Translations under genes and position numbers: made by a program
Source of the DNA: Arthrobacter woluwensis
GTDB taxonomy: Bacteria > Actinomycetota > Actinomycetes > Actinomycetales > Micrococcaceae
Direction: 5' to 3'
Assembly (NCBI RefSeq): GCF_900105345.1
Contig: NZ_FNSN01000003.1
Location: forward strand, 3,224,001 to 3,288,000
DNA: 64,000 nt
Notes under the pieces: generated by a model
The model's database searches: none
Told to the model about the DNA's origin: nothing
The model's input: the letters and a program-made list of their open reading frames with translations, nothing else
In this document: one piece after another, positions 19,366-27,909 of the stretch
Position numbering within the stretch: position 1 is the stretch's first letter
Layout of the letters: every line of letters begins with the position of its first letter

Positions 19366-19881
19366 GTGACCACCTCAACCAGCTCCGGAGTGAAGCAGCT
19401 GTTCGCCTTCCCGAATCCGGTGAACGAATACGCCGCCCGCTCCACCGCGGGGATCATCGTGGTGCTGAGCGTCGTCACCCTGGTCCTCGGCCTGACGGCC
19501 GGCTGGGGCTGGCTGCTCTGGCTCATCGCCCTGGGCTTCTGGCTCCGGGTGGCCGGCGGCCCGCGGTACTCCCCCGCCGGACGCCTCGCAGTGCACGTCA
19601 TCGCCCCGCGGCTCGGTGCTCCGCGCCTGGTGCCCGGCCCTCCGAAGAGGTTCGCCCAGACCATCGGCGCCGTGCTCTCGACCGCCGCGGCCATCTTCTG
19701 GACCGTCGGTCTCGCCCCGGTGGCGTGGGTCCTGCTGGGCCTGCTGATCGTGGCGGCGTCCCTCGAATCCTTCGCCGGGTTCTGCCTGGGCTGCTGGATC
19801 TTCGGCAAGCTCCAGAACGCCGGTGTCATCCCGGAGAGCGTCTGCGAGGCCTGCAACAACATCTCTCTGCGACGGGCCTGA
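19366..19881 (+). CDS. DUF4395 family membrane protein
   Basis: 171 residues with about four hydrophobic segments (residues about 27-47, 50-60, 105-125, 128-140). The opening FAFPNPVNEYAARSTAG and the Cys-rich end FCLGCWIFGKLQ...CEACNN match the DUF4395 family of actinobacteria, whose function is not known. GTG start. It ends against a strong hairpin shared with the MerR gene. Confidence 0.85.
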   Translation: MTTSTSSGVKQLFAFPNPVNEYAARSTAGIIVVLSVVTLVLGLTAGWGWLLWLIALGFWLRVAGGPRYSPAGRLAVHVIAPRLGAPRLVPGPPKRFAQTIGAVLSTAAAIFWTVGLAPVAWVLLGLLIVAASLESFAGFCLGCWIFGKLQNAGVIPESVCEACNNISLRRA

Positions 19882-19924
19882 GCCCGTCACTGCCCCCGCG
19901 GTCGGCACGCCGCGACCCGAACGC

Positions 19925-19965
19925 CGGACGGGCGCCCTCCTGAGGTTCAGGAGGGCGCCCGTCCG
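19925..19965. terminator. Bidirectional terminator
   Basis: A 19-bp stem (CGGACGGGCGCCCTCCTGA and complement) with a GGT loop between convergent DUF4395 and tipA-like genes. Confidence 0.8.
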
Positions 19966-19998
19966 TCTCGTGACAGTGCCCGCGGCTGAAGGCGCCGC

Positions 19999-20769
19999 TC
20001 AGGCGTCCCGGCGCTCCACGTAGACGCGCAGGGCATCACGCACGAATTCCGCTCCGCCCTGCCCGCCGTAGTTCGCCGCGAATCGCGGGTCCGCCACGTA
20101 CATCTCGGCCAGGCCGAGCAGGTACTCCTTCGGAGCACCGTCCGGATGTCCCGGCGTTCCCGGGATCCCGGAGAGCCAGGCGTCGTGCCGTGCGGCGAGA
20201 GCCTGCGCTTCGTCGCTCGCCGGGTCGGCCCCGCGGGCCGCCGCGGCCGTCCAGTCGGCTCCCAAGCGCTGCTGGCGTTCCTGCCAGGCTCGCCGCCCGT
20301 CCTCCCCCAGGCCGCGCCACCAGGCGTCCGAATCCGCGTAGGCCTTGGCGCCCCAGCGCTGCTCGACCTCTTCCTTGTACTGCGTGTGATCGAATCCATC
20401 GAACATGTCCTGTGCCATGAGACGACCACCTCCTTTCACTTGCCTGATCGTGTGCTCAACCGCCTGGATCTGACGGGCCAGCCGCTCCTGGTCCTGCCGC
20501 AGCAGGTCCAGGTGGCGGCTGAGCGCCTCCGCCGGGTCGGTCTGCCGGGACAGCACGTCGCCGATCGCCGGCAGGCCCAGCCCCAGGCCGCGGAGCAGGA
20601 GGATCCTCTGCAAGGTGAGCAGGGCGTCGCGGTCGTAATGGCGATACCCGTTGTGTCCCACCCGGCTCGGCTTCAGCAGCCCCACCTGTTCGTAGTGCCT
20701 CAGCGTGCGGCTGGTGGTCCCGGCCATGCGGGCCACTTCCTGGATGCTCCAGTCCTCGTCGTCCTCCAT
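19999..20769 (-). CDS. TipA-like MerR-family regulator
   Basis: 256 residues from ATG 20769. The N-terminus is a MerR winged helix (SIQEVARMAGTTSRTLRHYEQVGLL), then a coiled linker, then a TipAS drug-binding domain (from MAQDMFDGFDHTQYKEEVEQRWG). Such proteins sense and sequester peptide or other antibiotics and activate their own promoter. Start chosen because a MerR-type promoter puts the transcript start at this ATG. A second start inside the gene probably makes the drug-binding domain alone. Confidence 0.9.
   Translation of the reverse strand: MEDDEDWSIQEVARMAGTTSRTLRHYEQVGLLKPSRVGHNGYRHYDRDALLTLQRILLLRGLGLGLPAIGDVLSRQTDPAEALSRHLDLLRQDQERLARQIQAVEHTIRQVKGGGRLMAQDMFDGFDHTQYKEEVEQRWGAKAYADSDAWWRGLGEDGRRAWQERQQRLGADWTAAAARGADPASDEAQALAARHDAWLSGIPGTPGHPDGAPKEYLLGLAEMYVADPRFAANYGGQGGAEFVRDALRVYVERRDA
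20416..20434 (-). promoter_or_regulatory. Internal ribosome site and ATG for a TipAS-like short form
   Basis: On the minus strand AAAGGAGGTGG lies ten bases before an in-frame ATG at 20418. Initiation here would give a 139-residue protein, close to the size of TipAS from Streptomyces tipA, which is made by the same kind of internal start. Confidence 0.7.
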
Positions 20770-20776
20770 GATCACC

Positions 20777-20807
20777 AGCGTAGAAGTTGACGCAGCGTCA
20801 AGGTCAA
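20777..20807 (-). promoter_or_regulatory. MerR-type promoter with 19-base spacer
   Basis: On the minus strand TTGACC (20807-20802) and TACGCT (20782-20777) are 19 bases apart, the stretched spacing that MerR proteins correct. A perfect inverted repeat TTGACGC-A-GCGTCAA (20787-20801) fills the spacer. Seven bases after the -10 comes ATG 20769, so the mRNA should be leaderless. Confidence 0.75.
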
Positions 20808-20911
20808 GGGGGCGATCTCAAGTGCTCGACGGCGGCGCCCCGCGGCGTGTCAGGCACCGGCCCGATTGTCGACCAGGCGGTGAACGCGATCAGGAAACTA
20901 AGCATGCGGAA

Positions 20912-20952
20912 AAGCGCAGGGAAGCGAGCGGAGAGCTCACTTCCCTGCGCTT
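20912..20952 (-). terminator. Rho-independent terminator of the organosulfur operon
   Basis: A 13-bp stem (AAGCGCAGGGAAG with complement) followed on the minus strand by TTTTCC, 14 bases after the flavin reductase stop. Confidence 0.8.
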
Positions 20953-20966
20953 CGGCGCCTCCGGAC

Positions 20967-21473
20967 CTAGACCAGCGCCGGCTGCCGAAGTCCCGTGAAG
21001 GTCGAGGAGTGGAACACGAGCGGGTCCACGTGCCCCTCCCGCACTTCGTGCCCATGCACGCGCAGCAGCACGACGGCGTGGTCCCCGGCCGGGACCTCCT
21101 GCTCCACCGAGCAGTCGAGCCAGAGTGCGGCGCCCGGCAGGAGCAGCGCACCTTCGCTGCTGACACTCACCGGGAGCCCGGCGAAACGGTCCCCGTCCTT
21201 GGACGCGATCTGCCGTGCGGCGTGTTCCTGATGGGCGGAGAGCACCGAGACGCCCAAGCGGGCTGACCCGCGCAGGACGGGCCAGGTGCGGCTGGAGTTC
21301 TGGACCGCGAACATCACGAGCGGCGGGTCCAGGGAGACCCCGACCGTGAACGTTGAGACCACGAGTCCCTGCGGGGCGCCGTCCACGAGGGCAGCGAGCG
21401 CCGCCACGCCACTCGGCACTTTGGCGAACGCGTGGCGCAGCTGGGTGCTGTCCGGATCACTGACGAGCGGCAC
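20967..21473 (-). CDS. Flavin reductase (partner of the LLM monooxygenase)
   Basis: About 168 residues with the split-barrel FMN fold of small flavin reductases: HAFAKVPSGVAALAALVDGAPQGLVVSTFTVGVSLDPPLVMF and the later GDHAVVLLRVHGHEV. It supplies reduced FMN to the monooxygenase upstream. GTG 21473 is preferred, with GGGGGAGG eight bases before it, giving a 17-base overlap with the end of the monooxygenase gene; the frame is open further upstream. Confidence 0.88.
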   Translation of the reverse strand: MPLVSDPDSTQLRHAFAKVPSGVAALAALVDGAPQGLVVSTFTVGVSLDPPLVMFAVQNSSRTWPVLRGSARLGVSVLSAHQEHAARQIASKDGDRFAGLPVSVSSEGALLLPGAALWLDCSVEQEVPAGDHAVVLLRVHGHEVREGHVDPLVFHSSTFTGLRQPALV

Positions 21474-22890
21474 GAGCGGCACCTCCCCCGAGCAGGACGG
21501 GCTGTTCCCCCGCGACGGCGCCGCCGGGGCTGCCGGGAGAGGCGGCGTCGTCGCGCTCCGCCGAAGCGTGGTGAGCGGCGAAGAGGTTCGCCGGGCGCGG
21601 CAGGCCGTAGTGCTCCCGCAGCGTGGTCCCCGTGTACTCGGTGCGGAAGAGCCCGCGCTCCTGGAGGATCGGGACCACGTCGCGCGTGAAGACGTCCAGG
21701 CCGGAGGGCAGGACGGGCGGCATGATGTTGAAACCGTCGGCGGCGCCGGTGGTGAACCAGTGCTCGATGCGGTCCGCCACCTGCTCGGCCGTCCCCGCGA
21801 AGGTCTGGTGCCCCCGGCCGCCACCGAGCCGGCCGATGATCTGCCGGACCGTCAGGCGCTCACTGCGGCCCAGCTCCACGATGAGGGTGCGGCGGCTCTT
21901 GTTGGCCTCGATCTGGGACTCCTCGGGGAGGTCGTCCGGAAGCTGCTCGTCCAGGGCCAGGCGCGACGGGTCGACGCCGATGACCCCGGCGAGGTGGCGC
22001 AGCGCGTGTTCGGGCAGGATGAGACGGTTCAGCTCCTCGTCGAGCGCGCGGGCCTCCTCCTCGGTGGCGCCGATGACGGGGACGATCCCGGGCAGGATCT
22101 TCACCGCGTCGGCGTCACGCCCCGCGAGCGCCACACGGCGCTTGAGGTCGGCGTAGAACTCCCGGGCGCTCTCGACGGTCTGGTGCGCCGTGAAGATCGC
22201 CTCGGCCCAGCGGGCGGCGAAGTCGCGTCCGCTCTCCGAGGAGCCCGCCTGGATGATGACCGGGCGGCCCTGCGGCGAGCGCGGCGCGTCGAGGGCGCCT
22301 TCCACCTGGAAGAACTCGCCACGGTGCAGCACGGGGTGGACCCGGGAGGAGTCGCCCCACACGCCGCGGTCCTTGTCCCCCACGTGGACCTCGTCCTCCC
22401 AACTGTCCCAGAGTTTCTCCGTGACCTGCAGGAATTCCTCGGCCCGAGCATAGCGGTCGGCGTGGGCCGGCTGGCTGTCCAGGGAGAAGTTGCGGGCCGC
22501 CGCGTCGCCGGCCGTGGTCACCACGTTCCAGCCCGACCGTCCGCCGCTGATCTGCTCCAGCCCGGCGAACCGGCGGGCCAGGTTGTACGGCTCGTTGTAA
22601 CTCGTGGAGGCCGTGGCTACGAGTCCGATCCGCTCGGTGACGGCGGCGATGGCGGCCAGGAGAACGGTCGGTTCGATCACGCCGTAGGGGCGCTGGGTGA
22701 CGTCCCCGTGCAGCAGCGGTGAGTCCGCGAAGAACACGGCGTCGAAGTGTGCCTGCTCCGCGGTCTGCGCGAGCCGCTGGTAGTGCTTCACGTCGGTGGC
22801 GGCCCGGGTGTCGCTCTCCGGCAGGCGCCAGGAGGCCTCGTGGTGCCCATTGCTCATGAGGAACGCGTTCAGGATGAGTTGGCGTGGCAT
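21457..22890 (-). CDS. LLM-class flavin-dependent monooxygenase (NtaA/SnaA/DszA type)
   Basis: 477 residues, the longer NtaA/SnaA/DszA size rather than the about 380 of SsuD. Begins PRQLILNAFLMSNGHHEASWR and has the family segments FDAVFFADSPLLHGD, TSYNEPYNLARRFAGLEQISGGRSGWNVVTT and PVIIQAGSSESGRDFAARWAEAIF. It uses FMNH2 and oxygen to cleave C-S or C-N bonds. With the SsuABC-like transporter and reductase the role is probably organosulfur (or nitrilotriacetate-like) use; the exact substrate is open. Confidence 0.9.
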   Translation of the reverse strand: MPRQLILNAFLMSNGHHEASWRLPESDTRAATDVKHYQRLAQTAEQAHFDAVFFADSPLLHGDVTQRPYGVIEPTVLLAAIAAVTERIGLVATASTSYNEPYNLARRFAGLEQISGGRSGWNVVTTAGDAAARNFSLDSQPAHADRYARAEEFLQVTEKLWDSWEDEVHVGDKDRGVWGDSSRVHPVLHRGEFFQVEGALDAPRSPQGRPVIIQAGSSESGRDFAARWAEAIFTAHQTVESAREFYADLKRRVALAGRDADAVKILPGIVPVIGATEEEARALDEELNRLILPEHALRHLAGVIGVDPSRLALDEQLPDDLPEESQIEANKSRRTLIVELGRSERLTVRQIIGRLGGGRGHQTFAGTAEQVADRIEHWFTTGAADGFNIMPPVLPSGLDVFTRDVVPILQERGLFRTEYTGTTLREHYGLPRPANLFAAHHASAERDDAASPGSPGGAVAGEQPVLLGGGAARAARQ

Positions 22891-22922
22891 GGTGTTCCTT
22901 CCTCTTCAGACAGGTCGAGTGT

Positions 22923-23987
22923 TCAGCGGCTGGACTCGGCCAGGCGCCAACGGGAGAAGTGGCGTTCCAGGGCCACCAGAAGGTAGTTGACGGTGAGGCC
23001 CAGCACCGCGACGGTCAGGATGCCCGCGTACATGTCGGGGATCAGGAAACTCGACTGGGCATTCGTGATCAGGTATCCGAGCCCGGCCTTGGCTCCGACC
23101 ATTTCGGCGGCGATCAGGACGAGCACGGACGCGGTGCCCGCCATCCGCACGCCGGTGAAGATGGTGGGGACGGCGGAGGGCAGGATGACCTTGAGGAACA
23201 GCCGCCCGCTCCCGAGACCCAGGGTCCTCGCGGCCCTGATGAGGAGCGGATCCACGCTCCGGGCGCCCAGGATGGTGTTGAGCAGGACCGGGAAGAACGC
23301 GGCGTACGCGACGATGCTGATCTTGGAGACCTCCCCGATGCCCAGCAGCAGGGTGAACACCGGCAGCAGTGCGAGCGCCGCGGTGTTGCGGAACACCTCG
23401 AGCAGCGGATTGAGGAAGCGGTCGAGCCCGCGGTACCAGGCGATGAGGAGACCGAGAGGGACGCCCAGGCCGACCGCGATGGCGAAGCCGCTCACCGACC
23501 TGCCGAGGCTGGCCAGCACGTGCTCCTGCCACTGTCCGGACTCGATGAGCTTGCCCAGTGCGGCGAGCACCTCGTGGAGGGGCGGCAGGAAGACCCGCGT
23601 GGCCTCGTCGAGGAACAGCCCCGGGCCGAATTCCCACAGGAGCAGGAACAGCACGATCGCTCCGGTGGACCAGAGCACGCGGCCGGAGACCCTGCCGATC
23701 GCGCCTGCCACCCGCCGCACGCGCGCCCCTGCGGACGACGCCGGCGCCCCCGCCCGCTCTCCCGGACCACGCGTCGTGGGACCGTCAGCCGTGGTCACCC
23801 CACCAGGAGTGCCGTCGGCCGCCGCGGTGGCGGGCTGTGTGGACGCCGCGGAGCCGGCACCCGCCCCGGCTCGGTCCGCGACCCCGGCCGGAGCCGTCGT
23901 CGTTCCCGCCGCACCGGCAACCGGACCGGCACCCGGCTCCGTCGCCGCCGTCGTGATGATCTCGTCGTTCACCGTGCTCGTGCTCAT
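22923..23987 (-). CDS. ABC transporter permease, SsuC/TauC family
   Basis: 354 residues. Residues about 1-95 form an unusual Ala/Gly/Thr/Pro-rich cytoplasmic extension without predicted structure; the permease proper begins near GRVLWSTGAIVLFLLLWEFG and has about six membrane spans. The EAA-like coupling loop is GARSVDPLLIRAARTLGLGSGRLFLKVILPSAVPTIF. Its ATG shares a base with the stop of the ATPase gene (TGATG). Confidence 0.9.
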   Translation of the reverse strand: MSTSTVNDEIITTAATEPGAGPVAGAAGTTTAPAGVADRAGAGAGSAASTQPATAAADGTPGGVTTADGPTTRGPGERAGAPASSAGARVRRVAGAIGRVSGRVLWSTGAIVLFLLLWEFGPGLFLDEATRVFLPPLHEVLAALGKLIESGQWQEHVLASLGRSVSGFAIAVGLGVPLGLLIAWYRGLDRFLNPLLEVFRNTAALALLPVFTLLLGIGEVSKISIVAYAAFFPVLLNTILGARSVDPLLIRAARTLGLGSGRLFLKVILPSAVPTIFTGVRMAGTASVLVLIAAEMVGAKAGLGYLITNAQSSFLIPDMYAGILTVAVLGLTVNYLLVALERHFSRWRLAESSR

Positions 23988-24931
23988 CAGGCCGCGCTCC
24001 TCTCACGTCCGGCGCCCGCCCCGGCGGGGACCCCGGCCGGGACTGCGCCCGCCCCCGCCGGGACCTCGTCCGGTGCTGAGCCGTCCGGGCGGATCTTGGC
24101 GTGACCGGAGGCCTGAGCCCGCCGGACCTCGTCGTGCAGGAGTTCCCAGAGCAGGTGCCGCTGGCGGACGAACGCCGGGCTGGACCTCAGATCGCCCTCG
24201 GCGTCCCGGTCCCCCAGGTCGATGTCCACGATCGTCTTGACCCGCCCGGGCCGCGAACTCAGCACCGCGACCCGCTGCCCCAGGTACACCGCCTCGTCGA
24301 TCCCGTGGGTGATGAAGATGATGGTCTTGCCAGTCCGCTGCCAGAGCCGGACCAGTTCGTCCTGGAGCTGTTCGCGGGTCTGGGCGTCCAGCGCCGCGAA
24401 CGGCTCGTCCATCAGGAGGACGTCCGGTTCATAGGCCAGGCTCCGGGCGATCGCCACGCGCTGCCGCATGCCACCCGAGAGCTCGTGCGGGTACCGGTCC
24501 TCGAACCCGTCCAGTCCCACGAGGGACAGATATTCGAGGGCCCGGGCCCGGCGTTCCTTCCGGTTCAGGGACTTGCCGTCGAGCTGACGGTCCTCCAGAC
24601 CGAACGCCACGTTCTCCGCGGCGGTGCGCCACGGGAAGAGGGCGTACTGCTGGAACACCACGGCCCGGTCCGGACCGGGACCCGTGACGGGACGGCCGTC
24701 CAGGAGGACCTCCCCGCTGTCCGGCGAGGCGAGGCCCGCGAGGATGTCGAGCAGGGTGGTCTTGCCGGAACCGCTCGGCCCCACGAGGGTCAGGAACTCC
24801 CCGGCCGCCACGTCCAGGCTCACGTCCTGGAGCGCGGTGAGGCGGACGCCTTCTCCGGACTTCGACCCCTTGCCGGGCCGCAGGCGGAAGGACTTGCTGA
24901 CGTTCCGGAGGCTGATCTTCGGGGTGCTCAT
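23987..24931 (-). CDS. ABC transporter ATPase, SsuB/TauB family
   Basis: 314 residues. Walker A is GPSGSGKTT (residues 51-59), the signature is ELSGGMRQRVAIARSLAYEP, Walker B is VLLMDEPFAALD and the switch is ITHGIDEAV. The last about 35 residues are an Ala/Gly/Pro-rich tail, echoing the extension on the permease. Start overlaps the binding protein stop by four bases (ATGA). Confidence 0.93.
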   Translation of the reverse strand: MSTPKISLRNVSKSFRLRPGKGSKSGEGVRLTALQDVSLDVAAGEFLTLVGPSGSGKTTLLDILAGLASPDSGEVLLDGRPVTGPGPDRAVVFQQYALFPWRTAAENVAFGLEDRQLDGKSLNRKERRARALEYLSLVGLDGFEDRYPHELSGGMRQRVAIARSLAYEPDVLLMDEPFAALDAQTREQLQDELVRLWQRTGKTIIFITHGIDEAVYLGQRVAVLSSRPGRVKTIVDIDLGDRDAEGDLRSSPAFVRQRHLLWELLHDEVRRAQASGHAKIRPDGSAPDEVPAGAGAVPAGVPAGAGAGRERSAA

Positions 24932-25977
24932 TTCTTGCCCTCCGTCCCGGTGCCCGCGAGCGCGTTGAACTCATTCGTGTAGTACTTGGACGCCTGCACA
25001 TCCTTGTTGAGGATCCCGGTGTCCTTGAGCCAGGTGTTCCAGCGCTGGAAGTCCTCGTCCTGGATCGCGCCGTTCGCCGGGATGGCGATGCTCTTGAAGT
25101 ACTTGAGGGTCGCGGTGCTCTCGTTGCGGTGCCGCTTGGTGATGATGTCGGTGAACCGCTGGATGACGGTGGCACGGGGCGTGGTGCTCGCCCACTGGAT
25201 CGCCTTGGCCACGCCGGTGGTGAAGGTGCGCACCGTGTCCGGGTTCTTCGCGATGAAGTCGTTCCGGAAGACGTACTGGCCTCCGGCGAACGCCCCGAAC
25301 AGCCCGTAGTCGCTGAAGAGGGACCGCAGCCCGCCCGTGGCCACCGCGTTGTCCTGGAGCACGCCGCTGAGTGCGCCGGCGTCGACCTGTCCATGGCGGA
25401 TCGCCTGTTCGGTGTCGTTCGGCGCGACCACCACGAGCTGGACCTGCTTGATCTCGTCCTTGCTGAGGCCGTTCTTCTGCAGATACGTGGTGATCACGGC
25501 GTCCGCGTGGGCGCCCAGGGTGTTGACGGCGATCTTCCGGCCGATCAGGTCCTTCGCGGTCTTGATCGGGCTGTCCGCCTTCACATAGAACCCGTAGAAG
25601 GACTTCGCGTCGGAGCCGTAATAGTTGATCACGGCCTTGACCGGGGCGCCCGCCTCCTGGAGCTTCACCACGGCCCCGGCAAACGCTCCGCCGAACTCCG
25701 TGTTGCCCGTGGCCGCATTCTGGATGCTGGCCGGGCCGCTGATGGTGTTGCCCACCCAGTCGAGCTTCAGGTCTCCCAGGTAGCCGAGATCCGCCGCCAG
25801 CTCGGGCAGCGTGACGCTGTTGGCGCTGCCTTCGTAGCGGAGCGTCTTGACCTGGTCCTTCGCGCTCTGGGCCGTGGCGGCCCCGCCGCAGGCGCTCAGC
25901 ACGAGTGCGGTGGCACTCATGATCGCGGCTGCGATCACAGTCCTGCTCACGGTTCTCTTGCTGGTGCGCTGGCCCAC
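24928..25977 (-). CDS. ABC transporter substrate-binding lipoprotein, SsuA/NMT1-like
   Basis: 349 residues. Signal peptide with lipobox (ALVLSACGG) followed by a periplasmic-binding fold of the sulfonate/taurine/thiamine-precursor group: TLRYEGSANSVTLPELAADLGYLGDLKLDWVG, then DLIGRKIAVNTLGAHADAV. GTG start with GAGGAGAAG upstream. First gene of the five-gene operon; it captures the substrate outside the membrane. Confidence 0.9.
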   Translation of the reverse strand: MGQRTSKRTVSRTVIAAAIMSATALVLSACGGAATAQSAKDQVKTLRYEGSANSVTLPELAADLGYLGDLKLDWVGNTISGPASIQNAATGNTEFGGAFAGAVVKLQEAGAPVKAVINYYGSDAKSFYGFYVKADSPIKTAKDLIGRKIAVNTLGAHADAVITTYLQKNGLSKDEIKQVQLVVVAPNDTEQAIRHGQVDAGALSGVLQDNAVATGGLRSLFSDYGLFGAFAGGQYVFRNDFIAKNPDTVRTFTTGVAKAIQWASTTPRATVIQRFTDIITKRHRNESTATLKYFKSIAIPANGAIQDEDFQRWNTWLKDTGILNKDVQASKYYTNEFNALAGTGTEGKK

Positions 25978-26338
25978 GGGGCTTCTCCTCGATTGCTCTG
26001 GCGGACCCGGTGGCCCGCCGTGTGGGAACCATCTGAGCAGAAGCGGAACGGAAATTCGCGGGTCCGTTCACGGGAGGAAAGGCGGCTCAACATTGCGCGC
26101 CGGCCGGGCGTGCGACGGCGGATGACGCCCGGCGTCGCCCCGTGAGCTTCGGCGCGGCGCGCCGCACTCGGAGGAGGCGCACCGGCGGGCCCGGTGTGAC
26201 GCTCCGTGGCGCACGATCACGCCGTGTGAAGCCGGATCACGGCGCATTGCGCGATGCCGGCCGCACCCCGCGCCGCCCGATGGCGGAGATTCGTGACAGA
26301 GAAAGTCGCTCCGTGACCCGGCTTCCGGACACGGAAAA
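25978..26338. other. Gene-free stretch upstream of the organosulfur operon
   Basis: About 360 bases. It must hold the operon promoter on the minus strand, but I find no clear -35/-10, no known riboswitch and no convincing gene. Short open frames here look like GC-rich chance frames. Confidence 0.5.
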
Positions 26339-26361
26339 GGGGACGGCCTGAAGCCGTCCCC
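26339..26361 (-). terminator. Rho-independent terminator
   Basis: GGGGACGGC pairs with GCCGTCCCC around a five-base loop, followed on the minus strand by TTTTCC. It ends the AMIN-like gene. Confidence 0.85.
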
Positions 26362-26382
26362 TCGTCCACTCACACACTGCTC

Positions 26383-26928
26383 TCACCAGTAATGCGCCAC
26401 ATCCACCACCAGGCGGGATCCTCCCCCCGGTCCGTCCAGGATGAACGCCCGGAACGGCAGCCGGGCCCTCACACCCAGGCCGATCGACGTCTTGCCCTCG
26501 AAGGAGCCGGCGAACGCCACCTGGCGGAAGGCCGAGTAGCCGGAGACGTTGGACAGTTCCCGGGGATTGGCCGGGATGTAGCTCGCGGTCCCGTCCGCCC
26601 GGTAGGCCGGGTCGTTGACCACGATGTTCAGGAACGCCCCGCCGCGCAGCGGAACCACTTGCCCGCTGGCGATCTGCCGCACCTGAGTGACATAGCTGAC
26701 GGTGAATCCTTTGGCCTTGCCCTGAAGGTCCACCACGAGGCGGTCGTAACAGGTCTGCTGGCCTGTCCGGACGTTCGTCACGGGTGCCGTGGACATGCCG
26801 CCGGCGCTCTTCGCCAGCGACCCCCAGGTGATGCCGCAGTACGGGCTGGCCTGCGCCCCTGCGGGGGCGATCAGACCGAGTCCGGCCAGCAGGAGAAGTG
26901 CCATCAGCAGCGCACGGATCTTTTTCAT
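26383..26928 (-). CDS. Secreted AMIN-like domain protein
   Basis: 181 residues. Sec signal peptide (MKKIRALLMALLLLAGLGLIAPAGAQA), then a beta-rich domain with QTCYDRLVVDLQG, YVTQVRQIASG, VAFAGSFEGKTSIGLGVRARLPFRAF and VVDVAHYW, resembling the AMIN-like domain of secreted actinobacterial proteins. Single cysteines at CGITW and CYDRL may form a disulfide. ATG 26928 has GGAGGAGCGG before it; the frame is open 51 bases further. Function unknown, probably cell-wall associated. Confidence 0.82.
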   Translation of the reverse strand: MKKIRALLMALLLLAGLGLIAPAGAQASPYCGITWGSLAKSAGGMSTAPVTNVRTGQQTCYDRLVVDLQGKAKGFTVSYVTQVRQIASGQVVPLRGGAFLNIVVNDPAYRADGTASYIPANPRELSNVSGYSAFRQVAFAGSFEGKTSIGLGVRARLPFRAFILDGPGGGSRLVVDVAHYW

Positions 26929-27066
26929 GACCGCTCCTCCGCAGAATGAACGCTGATAGGCCCACGCTACGCCGGTCACGGTCCGCGGGATCCTGCCGGA
27001 GCCGCGATGAGCACCGGATCGTTAAACGACCGGGAAGGCCGAGTCCGAACAGTGATCCGGGCGGGG

Positions 27067-27777
27067 TCAGTCATCCCCGCCGAGCTCCAGCGCATGCCAG
27101 CGGACGGCGGTCACCTCGGGGATCGGCACCACGGTGGCGATGGCCTTCTCCAGGGCGGCGTCGCTCCGTTCGGCCGCGCTGAGGACCACGGTGAGCTCGG
27201 TCTGCCCCTCCTGGATGTCCCGGGCCTCCACCGAGTGCACCGTGAACTCGGGGCGCTGCACGGCCTCCACCACGGCGGACCGGACAGCGACCTCCGCCAG
27301 GGTGCTGGACCGGACCACGAAGTGGTACTCCGTGGCCACGGTCTCCCGGGCGGCCGGACCTCCGCGGCGGTCCAGCAGACGTCCCAGGGGCCGCAGCAGC
27401 AGATTGGACAGCACGACGGCGAGGGTCCCGCCGAGCGCCGGCAGCAGCATCCCGCCCCCGGCGAGGGCCCCGACCGCGGCCGAGGCCCACAGCGTGGCCG
27501 CAGTGTTGAGTCCCGAGATCGAGGCGCCCTGCTTCATGATCACGCCGGCGCCCAGGAAGCCGATGCCGGAGACGATCTGCGCGGCCACGCGGGTGGGGTC
27601 CGCGCGTTCCCCCGTGAAACTGAAGGCGCCCATGATCACGAACAGGGCGGCCCCCAGGCTGACGAGGGCGTTGGTGCGCAGGCCGGCGGTGCGGGACCGG
27701 AGCTGGCGTTCGAAGCCGATCGCGGCTCCGAGGCCCAGCCCGGCCACCATGCGCAGGGTGAGGTCGAGGGCGTCCAT
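27067..27777 (-). CDS. mgtC: MgtC/SapB family membrane protein
   Basis: 236 residues. The N-terminal half has four or five hydrophobic helices with MgtC motifs GAAIGFERQLRSRTAGLRTNALVSLGAA and QIVSGIGFLGAGVIMKQGASISGLNTAATLW; the C-terminal half is a soluble ACT-like domain. MgtC proteins act in magnesium limitation, in part on P-type ATPases. ATG 27777 is used with GGGAGGAA upstream. It follows mgtA on the same strand, past a large hairpin. Confidence 0.92.
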   Translation of the reverse strand: MDALDLTLRMVAGLGLGAAIGFERQLRSRTAGLRTNALVSLGAALFVIMGAFSFTGERADPTRVAAQIVSGIGFLGAGVIMKQGASISGLNTAATLWASAAVGALAGGGMLLPALGGTLAVVLSNLLLRPLGRLLDRRGGPAARETVATEYHFVVRSSTLAEVAVRSAVVEAVQRPEFTVHSVEARDIQEGQTELTVVLSAAERSDAALEKAIATVVPIPEVTAVRWHALELGGDD

Positions 27778-27832
27778 GGGGTTCCTCCCAGTCTTCGGTG
27801 GCGATGCGGCGCGGGGCCGCGGGACGGCGGAG

Positions 27833-27887
27833 CGCACGACGACGGCGGCCGGCGGCTCGGCGCGCTGCCGGCCGCCGTCGTCGTGCG
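27833..27887 (-). terminator. Large hairpin between mgtA and mgtC
   Basis: A 21-bp stem with a 13-base loop in the 132-base gap. Placed inside a likely operon, it may attenuate mgtC or protect the mRNA end. Confidence 0.6.
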
Positions 27888-27909
27888 TTCCGGAGAGGGT
27901 GGCGAGGGC

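Noticed and set aside
26068-26373. A 101-codon minus-strand frame upstream of the organosulfur operon
   Set aside because: No ribosome site, Arg/Ser/Pro-rich, overlaps a terminator stem; looks like chance.
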